The notes under the pieces were generated by a model, which saw nothing but the letters and a program-made list of their open reading frames with translations, did not search any database and was not told the DNA's origin. A DNA stretch of 64,000 nucleotides from Anseranas semipalmata (taxonomy: Eukaryota; Chordata; Aves; Anseriformes; Anseranatidae): assembly GCA_013399115.1 (NCBI GenBank), contig VXAA01002996.1, positions 732,045 through 796,044 of the forward strand, read 5' to 3'. The translations under genes and the position numbers were made by a program. Position 1 is the first letter of the stretch. Every line of letters starts with the position of its first letter. Shown here piece after piece: positions 28,297-40,700 of this stretch.

Positions 28297-29463
28297 CCAA
28301 CGGGGCTGACGTGTCAGGTGACCTTAAAGGAAACGCACCTGATTCTCCCTCTGGGCTTACGTGAAAGCCTTCAAATAATCCAACAATAGCTGTTTTTTCT
28401 CGCTTAGACTAGTCGGGGAATAAAATACTTCTAAAGACAGATGAAGGCTAATTCTTCACTAACAGAAGTAACCAAGGAAGTGTTTTTTAACACTGCATCA
28501 TAGGGAGGGATATTCAATTTCAGATCCTACTCATTGCCAAATACCAGCTAGGGCCAAAAAAATTTAGTGTGCTTCCATGCTGACAAACTAAAATACCAGC
28601 ACTGATGTGACAATGTTTTTCCTATTAGTTGCTATCTAAAAAGCCATGGAATAAAACAGTATTTTTTATTTAATAATTGCAAAGCATAAATAGTCTGTTT
28701 CCATATTGATATGCTGTTGTAATAATTAGAGAATATGCTTTACATACCACCAGAAATATCTTTAGAAGATTAATGAAATAAAGAAAAATTAATAACTAGA
28801 CTACTGGGAAAGTGTAGCTGACTCAAAAGTCAATTGGCAGTAAAATAATAATTTAAAAAATATACTTTGAAGTTGATAATTATTATATATTTCTGATCTA
28901 CAAAAAACAACCACTGCTACCCTGTGATAACTGAGCTCATTTAACAGCTTTCCACAACCACATTTAAAAATTAACTTCAACTACCAGTCTTTATTTAACA
29001 TGCACTAAAAGACACAAAGTGCAACCGTATCAAGAAAATATATTTACTTGGTGGCTACTACGAATACTAGGATCAACATCAAACTGGAACTTAACAGCAA
29101 GAACAATTTGGAAGTCACTGCTGGACTTTGAATTACAACTAAACGCCTGATCTAAGTCTGATGAAGCCCGGTAGGGTAAAACCACCACAACTGCCAACTC
29201 TCATATAATAAACCTGTGTCAGCAAGAAAATTACAGTTAAATTTAAAAAATGACAATTAGCTTTATAATTGAAATATTAAACTTTCAGCATAGCAAATAA
29301 TCCATTCTAATATTTTTTCAACTCAGAATAATTACTTTAAAATACACATAAAAATAGCAGTAGTGTTTTGCATTATGCATGTGGGAAATCACTAGCAAAA
29401 TCCAACAATACAAAAATTTAAATTCAATGCAGACAGTACTTAATGATCTACTTTTATACTTAC

Positions 29464-29639
29464 ATATTCAGGTTTCAATTTCTTGTCTCCTCCTCTCACA
29501 GCTACTTTTTCTAGCTTGTCTATACTCTGCATGATCAGTTCCTCATCTTTAAGTCTAAGTTCCTCATGTATTATTTCAATGTCTCGAACAGGATCTACAC
29601 TTCCTTCAACATGAGTGATATCATCATCTTCAAATGCTC
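29464..29639 (-). CDS. OLA1: OLA1 internal coding exon (human residues about 126-183)
   Basis: This exon encodes part of Obg-like ATPase 1, a cytosolic P-loop ATPase of the Obg/YchF family. The minus strand reads through 58 codons without a stop, beginning [16 protein letters not shown] and ending [15 protein letters not shown]; both ends match human OLA1 as I remember it. The acceptor is a pyrimidine tract ending TTTAG at 29640-29641 and the donor is GTAAGT starting at 29463. The exon is 176 bp: two bases completing an Arg codon (intron phase 1 upstream), then 58 full codons (phase 0 downstream). In the family this segment follows the Switch II region and enters the helical coiled-coil insertion of the G domain. 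Differences from human recalled by eye include Q153R, M159L, G161M, P162Q and I163S. Identification is very secure; exact edges rest on splice consensus and family alignment. Confidence 0.97.
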
Positions 29640-31853
29640 CTAAAGCAAAAGAAAACTTAAATTAGATATTAAGCTAAAAAGACAGAATATATATATTTAA
29701 AACAGACTATTAGGAGTCACAAGAGTTTGGGATGAAAAAATAAAGCCAGCAGGTCTGTCGTACTGCCTGTACACAAGTGTTATCGGCAATGTTTTATAAC
29801 ATACTGCTTTAGTTTTTTTAGTTTATGTATCAACTCCAAAATCCAAAGATTTACACACACATACAAAGCACAGTATTTTGCCATTTCAGGAGAGCACTTA
29901 AGACATCTTTAAGTGTTTTTTTTCTAAATAGGAACAGATTAGAGCACTTTCCTGAAAATTGGTACCACTGTATTTAACAGTATCTTACCCATCAGTAGTA
30001 AACATAGTAGCCAAACTCAAAATCGTAGAACATTTTAATACACACAGTAACGACTAAACAACTGGTGGAAAGAAAACCTTACAAATCATCCTGGCAACCC
30101 TCGCTGGCTGACCAATTTTATGCATTAAGAAAAAAAAAGAAGTTCTAGACAAAGAATTCTGAAGTTCCGAACGACTCTTAGTGTTTCCAAGGGAAACGGG
30201 GTTTAGAAAAAAAGGCCTGAAATCATCTGGCAGACCTCTTCCCTGTTTCAATCTACTTTATCACTGTGGTTCTGACGGTGATTAGATAATGAACCACTCA
30301 GACACACAATTTACACAGCAGCTAATTTCATCGGCCTGATTTGAGGGTATGGTTTTTAGGGGGCCATCAAAGAAGCAGATGAAGGTGCATTTGTCATATA
30401 TGAGTGACAACCATTCACACTATCTGAACAAAATGGTGCTGGCCCTTATTAGAAACACATGCTATTATCACATATTTAAAGTGCAGTTGAAGCCATAATT
30501 TCAAATTGCCAACTGGAAACATAAGGGTAAAACAACCAGATATTACTGAAGCATGTGTGCTGACTTCATGCCCTTCTGAAGACAATCTGGCAACATAATT
30601 CAACTAGGATTTAAATTATCAGATAAACAGCATCATAAAAAAAATCAATACATATTTTAAAAATAAAAACATTAACAGTTTATTACTTATTCCTGGATAA
30701 TTTTTCAGAATCTTTGCATGCCTATCCTGTAACATTAAATATATGCCTGAGAAATAAGCCATGATAAGAATTTTATTTAAACATTACCAAAATGAAAATA
30801 AACTGACTTTTAAAAGAGAAAAAAGGAATTTCTTGTACTAAATATAAAATAGGAAAAAGGGTAAACTACGAGCTCCTTAACTGACAGACAGAAAGTTGAG
30901 ATTCCTTGTTGTCACATCTTAAACTTTATTTTTCCTTTTAAATTACTGAAAACAGTGTTTTAGCAATAAAGATTTTAACATCAAAACAAACGATACACGG
31001 GTTTAATATGGTGTTGGCAGTCAAACAACAAAATCACTTTCACATAAACATATGAAAAGTCTTTAAAACAGTGCTTAGGGGAAGTTTGCTCCTCGCCCAT
31101 CAGCTGTCTCTCTGCAAAGATCACCTGCGAGTTCCCTTGGTACAGCAAAGGAAAGCACCTCAGCAACAGATGCAACCCTGATGCTGGCTGTGAAGTGGGA
31201 ATGTGCTGCTCTGTCAAATGGAAACCTGCTGCACCAACCCATACCAACAGAAGGCAATTAAAGAAGAGGTACTGTAGCCTTTGTCTTCCATAAATCCCTA
31301 TCTGTGCACCGAAGTCAGCAATGGGACACGGGCTGTCTGGATGCACGAATACAAGAAAACATCATTCTGTAGATCTGTTTATATGTACAAGGAAATTACT
31401 GAATAAAAAGGAAACAAGTAGGAAGTAGATGTTACCATACAGATCAAAGAAAACTCTTCTACCTGCCCAGACTTCTCAACAGAGGATAGTATTTAGCTAA
31501 AAAAGTAAAGTTTCTTTCCTCCTTGTATTAAGAAAAAAGTGTGCATTACTGTCTAAATAAAACATTCCCAAGTTGTTCACATCTTCCTGCTGCATTTGGT
31601 GTCCATGGGTTTAAACAACACACTATTAAAGCCAGAAGAAAAACTCTATGACTATAGAGATCCCATATTAAGAAAGCAAAAATAAAAAGTAAATGGACTG
31701 TTAGGTCTTAAGGAAGAACGAAGTTTTTCCAATAAAGCAACTGTAAGGTGAATTAGTCAGTAATAACACAGCATAGTTTATATATTACAGTTGTATTCTT
31801 TCATTTACTTTGACAATAGTAAAATACTTTTCTAGCAATTATATTCATTTCTT

Positions 31854-31868
31854 CACACACACACACAA
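31854..31868. repeat. (CA)n microsatellite
   Basis: Seven CA units followed by A-rich sequence. Confidence 0.9.
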
Positions 31869-34800
31869 AACACAGTTCTTTATTCATCCAAAACCAATTC
31901 AATATAATTTCACCCCTATAAAAATAACTCCATACATTCCACCTTTGCTCTCTTCTCAATGCACTAAACGCTAACCCCCAGATACTCCAAACAGTTGGAG
32001 TTGTCTTCAGCCCTTGTTTCCACAACTGTACCAGCAGATACTCTGCAGCTTGTTTCGGCAACGCCGATGCCAAGAGACGCGATGGGCAGTTGCTTGGTGA
32101 GGTGAGGAGTCTCTCTAATGAGTCTCTTATGAACGAAATAGACACTAGTTACTTGTTCTATTAAAACACTGGAGTTTGAGCATAAATTTTCAACTTTGCA
32201 TTTAGAGGAAAAGTGCATTTTCTTAACTTGGAAAGGATATAACATATCAACAGGTGTGCTGACAGAAGCTCATACAATTACCTTCCAAATAACCAGGAAG
32301 CCAATTAAATTAATCATGGCAGATATTTTTAAATTATCAGGAACACTTAGAGGAGAGAAATCAAAATCTCCTCCCATTGAGACAGTCACAGTCCCTAAGA
32401 AAGAGTGTAGGTATAAGACTTCGTACACACAAAAGGCCCTCAAACTGGAATAATGTTCAGATTTTGGCATAAATTGAGAGAGACTTCTTGATAAGCAAGA
32501 GGCATTAAGCTTTATTTGTGAATCTCTTGTTCAGGATTTATCAATACAGATTTCAGTCATCAACCTAAAACAGATCAGCTGCTGACGGACAGTCTAGCCA
32601 GAAGCAAGATGATAGAATAGGATACCCAAGGAAGAAGGAAAAGAGAAGAAAGGAGAAAGATGCTACAATGATGAAAGAGCCTTAGTTATAACTTCATCTC
32701 AATATCCATGTGGGATGAATCTTGGGCAATCCATTATGCCAGCCTCAAGCCCACTTTGTAGCGATGGAATAGCACAAATCACGTTGAGCATCATTGGGAA
32801 TTCAACTCTGGCCTGCGCTAATCCAGGGATGTCAGTAAGCAAGAACTGGTGGTAACCCTAAGAATTAGGCTCTGTGGAGAGAAGAGATCTTTTGGAAAAG
32901 CAAAACTGAGAAATTAGCTAAGTTAAATTATTAGAATAATGTTTTACCCAGTCTTTGGTTTAAAAAGCATTATCTATATAAAAATCAAAGGAGTAAGAAA
33001 AAAAAGAGAGCAGGACATACCAGAAAATAGGCACATTAACTTACTAAAATTAAAATAAGAACTCTGATTTAATCTACAAACCTTACCTGCTATAGATTGT
33101 TAACAGTATATTGCTATTTTTAACATCTCTTTACTTTATTAGCGACTAAAATTCCTCCGTAAAGGTCTAACTCTCTTTTGCTAGGGAACATATGATAACC
33201 CCATCCTTTTCCCCACACAAACAGAAAAACAGAAAGCTCAAAGGCTCTAGCAAATGGGACTAAGAATGGCATCACTGTCCAATTAACCATAGGTTCAACA
33301 CCTGTATGATGAACAAGATGCACAAGGTGGAGACACCATGAACTTTGAGTAAGCAGTAGTATAAACAGCTGATATCTAGCATTATGTAGAAAAGCAGCCT
33401 GTTTGACACAAAAGGGACACACTAAAATAGGCTGAACTGGAAGGAGCAAGGAGGATGGGAAGGAGGTCTTGAGAGGCTGGATGATAGCAAACAGATGAGA
33501 ATTTCAGTCTTCTGAAGGAAAAGGTAAGGTTATCTTGGGATTTCATGCAGAAAAAGAATACCTCAGTTTATGGGCACGTAGCGCTCTTTAAGATGGCAAA
33601 TGAAAGATAAAAGTTGATGAAGAAATGCTGATATTGATCACCAATTGCAACAGAATCAGCAAGTAAAAATAATAGGTAAAAGGAGAAAAGAAGACCTGAC
33701 AGTCTTAAGCTTGGTAGAAAGACGACGGAGAAAAGTTTCCCTGAAATCATACTAAAGGTGCATCTAGATGAGGAAGAAAAGAACTAGAATGGGATAGTCA
33801 ATGAAAAACAGAACACGTACAGAAGTTCTGATTATGAGCAGCACTTAAATATGGTGAACCTCAAACACAAACAAGTCTGTCTTATTGACACAGTGAGGGT
33901 TCAACTGCTGTACTTATGAGGGGATTTTTCCAGGGTTAGAAACTTGTCCTATCCTTGCAGCATACCTGCACCTGTCTGGTTACCAGTTGCTGAGCCCTGT
34001 GGTCTGGCTTCCAAAGCAGAAAGCATCAACTAGTAATCTGGTTCAACTGGCTTTATGCCCTCCAGGAACTCCCAGTACTTTTTTCCAGAAAAAAAAAAGG
34101 AATCAGTTTACCATATAGGTAGGAAAAAATACATAAAATAGGTTTACTCAAGAATCTTCCCAAAAAGCATCTCTGTCAACAACTAAGAGTCCTAACTGGA
34201 ACTTTTGAGGGGAAGAAAAGAAGCCCAAAATGACGGATGACCCTGTTCTCCAAGGCATTTATAATGAGACAGGGTAGACAAGGAGGGGTGGGAGGAAGCA
34301 ATTCTGGAAAGTCTGAGCTATGTGAATAAGAATAGGATATTGATTAAAGTTAAGCATACAGCGACACAGGAAGGTCAACCAGGAAACCATAATCAGTAAT
34401 CTCATTATTTATGGAACTAGTTATGACTTCTCCGGTACCCAGTGTGTCCCACCAGAAGTATGCTTTTATCAGAGGTTTGTCAGCCTTTCTAAGGAAGTTC
34501 AGTGGAATCCACCTTTTTCTTCAATTATTTTCAAATTATCCCCCAGAAAGTGCCAATGGATTTAGCATTTGAGCTTGAAAGATGGACCCCTTCCACTTCA
34601 TTTGGTGTAAAAAGAACAAATCCTACGGAGTTAGAAACTTGCTGTAAGCAAACAAATCTGCTGTGGTAAATTCCCATAACATTTTAGTGGCATGCAGATA
34701 TCATTATTAAAACAAGGCAGGTGTTTTAGACAGGAAAATAGTAAGAACACAGCAGCACAGTTCATCCTGCCACTCTAACAGCACCAAAGTACTGACAGCC

Positions 34801-37618
34801 TGAAGTTACTAGAAAGGGGGAGCTAGGAAATTACCACTGCTAATTATCCAGCTCCCTCTTCAGTTGCCAGCAGGTCCAAACCTAAAGGATTCTTCATTTT
34901 CAGGGAAGGATTTATCTTTGGCTGTGCTTTATTTGGGCTGCTTGGGCCCAAGCGTGGTGGGCCCACAGTGCTGTGAAGCAGCCTGGATCTTTTTTCGGCA
35001 CCAGAATTGAGCTCTGCACAGGGTCACACCCTGTCACTGCAGGCAGTGCACCCTGCAGATCTCTTTGGAGAATCCAGTTAGCAATGATGCTTGTTTATAG
35101 ATGTTCAAATATAATATCAGGAGGGAAAAAAAAAATATTTTAAAAGACGCATTAAAGAAGTAACACAGTGACAGCTGGTTCTGCAGTTCTGCACGTTGCT
35201 TCCAAGTGGTACTAGATAACTAAGCTTGGGAAAACAGGATGACCAGCTGGAGAAGATGTGGCAGCCACTCTGTTTCTGTCCTGAGGAAGAGCAGGAACTG
35301 CCCATCTGCCAGGTCCTGGCGGCAGCAGGGCTGCACAGACTACATCTTCTCTTCTTCACATGCAGAAGTAAAAACAGATAAATATGTATACAGCAGAGAG
35401 GTAACAAATGCTACGTTTTAAACAGTATCATCTAATGGCATGCACGTTTCTTTCCATTTCTTTCAAGAATCAGCTTCAAAATTCTTTGACAAAATTTACC
35501 TCTCAGCCTCCAGAGATTTTTGCATTGCTTATGTTATACCTGTCAAGATCTGATGACTGTATGTTATGTATTCATCTGAACAGAACCACTACACTTAGTT
35601 ACAGGCTATCATCAACCAATTCATTCTCTTGCTAAAATCAAGTCATCCAATTACTCCTTGACTAATCAAGGCTGTTTTGGCTTTTTCTTTTTTCAAAAGG
35701 TACTCAACAGCATAAACAGTTCACTTACAAGAAATGGAAAGGGGCTAATCAGCAGAATTATTGTTTTGCTGCCACAATTTGCAGTATTTAAATGTAGTTG
35801 CTGATTGGACTGAAAGTTTTATGATATAGCATATAAAACTAGTTTGACGCAAAAACGAAGCTGCCTAGAGCCTAAACTTTATTGTTCCTATCTGCTCCAA
35901 GCTGCTATTGAGATGCTGAAAATCAAATCAAAATAATACTACTAGACATCTTATTCTGATCCTAATTGCAATTATGGAAATTAATGAATATCTTCAAGAT
36001 TAATTTATACTTGATATGTCAGTTGCTTCATTTCTTTAATTACCCTTATCCTTAAAGCAAAATTGAACAAAATATTTGGCTAATATTAAGCTCCACATAA
36101 CAGCATTTTGGTATCTTGTATTCATTTACGGAAGTCAAGCAACTGCATTGGCCTATGTTATGCTGTAATTAAGAGGGATATTCACAACTTGATCAGAATC
36201 TGAACTGCATCACAAGATGAATCTCCCATCAGTATTTAGGGTAATGACCAGCCTCTTTTTGTCAGTAAGCTATAAAAGAATGTTTAATAACACCACGGAA
36301 AACCACACCTAGAGAATAACTGATACTTGCACTTACTCGCAAGCATACGTTCAATGACTATTATCAAAAAGAGCTGCTCATCGCAGACTGATACAGTACA
36401 TCACAATATGGATACGTACCCTGTTATAAGCTCTAAAATAAATGAGCAATAATACCTATCTGGCCATTCACTAGGGTAGAAATGGGGGAGGGAACAAAAA
36501 GAAACAAAATAGGGTAACTTCGGCAGGGGGTTAGAAACAGCATGTTTCTTTGAGCTGTCAAAAGAAACACGACTACAAATGTCAAAAAACATTAAATCAT
36601 AAATAATATCTCTGCTTAGACTGGTCTGACATGTTGTCATCAGTATTATAAAGACTCAAATGGTAAAAAGATACCACCCTTTCTGACTGAAGTACATTTA
36701 ACATTACAGACAGAATTAAACTTTGATGATGGTACATTTTACTATGCATACTCACAATGAGAAGGGCAAAAGAATACTATCAGAGTCAACATACTTTACA
36801 GATTCTTAAGTGTAGCACATGTTAACAAAGAATCAACAAATAAAGTAGGTTTAGCATGTTTTCCCTTGCAAGCTAATTTCAAGTAAAATTAATCACCTGT
36901 AACACAAACCTAATATTCTTTAAGCAGAGTAATTTTCAGTTGAAGAAGGTGCACCTGCCTACATCTTCAACATAAGCAAAATCAAGTACAAAAAACATTA
37001 AATAAAATGCTGTAGTAAACCTTGACTTTTGAAAAAGAATTTTTTCAGACATCTTTTGTGGCTTTGTTTTGTGCCACAGCCCTTTAAGTTTTGTCTTCAT
37101 AAAGCCCTAACTAGTTGTAATCACTTGCAGTCTAATTGTGGACATTTATCTGCTTTTCTTATGCATAGAACATAGCTATTAAAGCTGAATGGTGATGGTG
37201 TGAAGTATAGGTTAAATTGGGTGAAATTAAAGCAAATTACTCTGGGATGTGGAACTCTGAAAATAGAAACCGCCAATGATTTGCAACCCTCTTGATGATC
37301 AGCTTCACAGAACCCTAAATGACAAGAAAACTTACATATTTTAAAGTTAACTAGATTTTTTTTTTAAATAATATGTATAAATTTATTTAAAATGCAAGCA
37401 GTCACTGTAGCAATAATTATTTTGTTTTACCTGCACCGCTGAAATATAAGAAAAGGTTTTAATTCCCATTAAAAACGCTTGTTTTTATTCTCAAGTTTAG
37501 TTGATTTTCAGTAACAGAAAAACAGTTCAGGATATTAGTTGTAGCATTAATTACTTTGAACACAAGGTTATAGTTTATGCATACCATATGGCTATACAGA
37601 CACGGGATGGTAAAAGCA

Positions 37619-37749
37619 GCTGCTTTGGGCTCTCTCGACTGGTGCGGTATTAGGACTCAAATTCATTACTTACCTATACAAAAGACAAGCAGCTACATTT
37701 ACCCTGCTGAGCCCTAATATTGCACTAGTCAGGAGAGCGCAAAGCAAGC
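37619..37749. repeat. Foldback element with about 41-bp imperfect inverted repeats
   Basis: The left arm at 37619-37659 (GCTGCTTTGGGCTCTCTC...) and the reverse complement of the right arm at 37708-37749 (GCTTGCTTTGCGCTCTCC...) agree at about 34 of 42 aligned positions with one gap. A spacer of 48 bp lies between them. Transcribed, this would give a stem-loop of about 130 nt. It could be a relic of a palindromic DNA-transposon-derived element, or a hairpin RNA source. No flanking target duplication is obvious. Confidence 0.7.
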
Positions 37750-40700
37750 ACCCCTCCCCAAAAGTCTGAAATAGCTGCTGAACAGCAGTGCTTTCAATAT
37801 CAAATCTATTGGGAGTATTTGACAAAAAGAGGGCAAGTCTATTTCTGCACAGGCACACACACAATGAGAGCATGCAGCAGCAATACAGGATTTTAAATGA
37901 CTGTAGTATCAACTTCTTGAGCATACAAAGAATTTATATTTGCATAAAAGTACTTGTCAAGTACTTCACAAAGTCAGGGATGAGAATTACAACCTCCACA
38001 GGAAAACCTGAGGCAAAGCAATTCACTTAAGGATGTGTAAGTTAACAGAAGAAACCACATTTTGGTTCCTAGTGGAAGCAGTTTTAACAGAGAAAAGTTG
38101 TTACCAAAAAAGTACTTCCACTGAGCTTATCTATAAAGTCCTGTTCCAGACGCTTTACCCTCTATCCGTGCGACAAATATTAGTGATTTATTTCTGATGT
38201 AAAACGTGTTTAACTGCTATTATTCTTTCATCCTAGCACCACTGGGATGTAGTCAATGCTCCACAGGTAAAACCTTCTACCTGCTGAGATTTATTTGAAA
38301 GCTGAAAGAATCATCTTTGAGCCCTTCATGCCTCCTTTTGCAGAGGGCTCACTCTTACTGCCCTTGACCATATATTTGAAATATTATCACTGTACTGTCC
38401 ATCAAGTAGCGTTTGGGACAAACTCCTTGGTAACTCTTCTTGCAACACATTTTGTCCAGGATCACATTGTGCAGTAATTTGCATGGATTCATTATCATAA
38501 GACAATAGGAAGGGCAGCACTCGATGTCAAACTTTGTCACATGGCTGACATACCACACAAATTGTTTAAGAAAATTCCCTAGGAAAAAAACCAGACTGTG
38601 TTCAGATTTTTCCAAAATGCAACTGCGTTAACTGGAACACCAAGGGAAGTTTGGGACCTAGCCTGGATAACCGCAAAATTTCCAAAACACAAGAAGGCTG
38701 AAGAATGCTAACATTTGCTTCAGAGACAAGTGCTCTTGTCAACCTGAGCTCAGCAACGTTTCATTTCATTTTACATTCTAATGACTGAAAATCTCTCTCC
38801 GTGAGTTAGTCTTGGAAAGAGAAGCAAACAGTAACAAGGGAGAGTCTCCACAGTGTCACCCTCCCTACTAAGCACTCCCATAGCAGCATCGACTACATAA
38901 AGGATAGTACACTTGGGAAGGTCTGGCCACAAATGTCAGTGGATAACTTTGAACACGCCTCTGTGAAGGAGGTATCCAGACCATTCACAGAAGACAATGT
39001 TTCTACTCAAGAACAGGCTGGAACTCATGTATCTGTAATTTGCTGGAGTCTACAATGTAAAAAATAAAAATAAAAAAATTCCTAAGCAGAAACCATTTGG
39101 AAAGTAGAAATAAACACATATATATGACTGTACATTTGTATTACTTTCACCATCATCATCTCCATGGTGCATTTTATCCCTTTTTTTCCTGACTGAAGGT
39201 CAGTCTTCCAGGTCTTCTCTTTATGGATGTGCCAACCTCTACAGTCAGGCTTAACTGGAATTCCTGACAGTCACCGTAACAAAATGTAATTGCTAACAAT
39301 AACCATGTTTTTAAGACAATATGATTACATAGATCACAAACAGCAACTAGCAACCATCAGCGGAAACCCACAGGACAGTTCTATCCCGCCTCAAATGACC
39401 AGATACACAGCAAACACTTTATCCATGGGCAGTTTATCTGGGTCACAGATTGACTATGCCACTGATGCAGACTTATCTAAAAACACTTGAGCTTTCAAGT
39501 TTTTACTGGGTCTTGTATAGCACTGCAGAGTGGTTACCATGACTCCTACTGAACCACTTTGGATCCTTAATGCTGCAAAAGTCCAAGCAGTTCTGCAATC
39601 TTCAACACATTGCAGTGTTATTAGTCTTCATAGCAAAACGAACAGAGAATGAACTGTTCAGTTCAGCTCAGCACAGAACATAAAACTACAACCCTCTTGG
39701 AACCCACAGCAATGGGTATAAAGAATTACTGAAAAAATGTTTCAATGAGGCAACTTCTCTACAAAAATGTTTGAAGCAATCTTAAGCTATATAAATACCT
39801 AGACAAACTCAGTAATGAAGTTTTCAGCTACAAGAGATTAGTTACCTAAGCAGTTCACAAATATTCTGAAACTTAAAATTATATTGTTGTTACAATAAAA
39901 CAAGAATACTACAAAAGCATCAAACTTTCTTGCACTGCCTTACAAAAACACTATCAAAAACATATTATACAATTTAGCACAGTGAAAAAAACAAACTGTG
40001 TGTAAACAATGACTAATCTATAAACAAAGAGTAGCTGAAGTTTTAAACAAATGGTATTCATAAAGAGTTGTAAACTCAGCTCATCATATGTTGACAAAGA
40101 ACGGATCCGTACATATATGAATGTTTCTCTTTTGAGCATCTATGTCATTGCACAGCAGAGGTGAGGAGGAGTAAACGTAACCTGAGGAAAGACCACTCAG
40201 ATTATAACAAAAAAGGGAGCTGATAAAGACTTCAGCAAACAAAAATTGTTTGGTCAGTGCTGTTATGTATGTATATGGCTAAAGTCAGTTTGTAATGAAG
40301 TGTTGTGTAGCTTAGTGAATAAAACATCTTCAAAAACAAAAGCAAAAAGTCTCTCAGTAAATTTACTATATAAAAATGTGCCTCATCATACAACTTTCCT
40401 TCTGGAAATCCACTTTTAGAATGTAATATATAATGTAACGTAATACAGTTTATCCAGATATTTACTTTGTAAATTAATTTAAATTTTTAAGAGTTCTGCC
40501 TATGAAGGTTCTATTAACTGAATTCCTGTTGAGAATAAAAAAAATATTAGCTAGTTAAGAGACAGTTTGTACTTCATCGTTATTTTTCACATTCAGTGAT
40601 TACTTTTCACCAAATTAAAGGTGACATCACAGTTCTTAGGACTTCACATAAGGGTGCAGCTTTGGGATCCCAACAAATACCAAATTGTCTTCTTAAAACA

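Larger units (their letters stand above)
15782..29463 (-). other. OLA1: OLA1 intron of 13.7 kb (phase 0)
   Basis: GT-AG intron between the first and second visible exons, with donor GTAAGT at 29463 and acceptor GCGTAG at 15782. It holds two CR1 copies (25471-25799 and 26826-27675), a 65-bp tandem duplication near 23.3 kb, a 105-bp tandem duplication near 28.1 kb and a pyrimidine-rich run at about 24507-24537. The part from about 16290 to 17540 is less AT-rich and dense in homeodomain-like TAAT and E-box sites. The remaining sequence is unremarkable AT-rich intron, and the open frames in it look like chance. Confidence 0.93.

Noticed and set aside
39290..39490. 66-codon plus-strand frame with protein-like composition (for example SMGSLSGSQIDYATDADL)
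   Set aside because: No family recognised, no good acceptor upstream, stop codons just outside. Length is within chance for this AT content.
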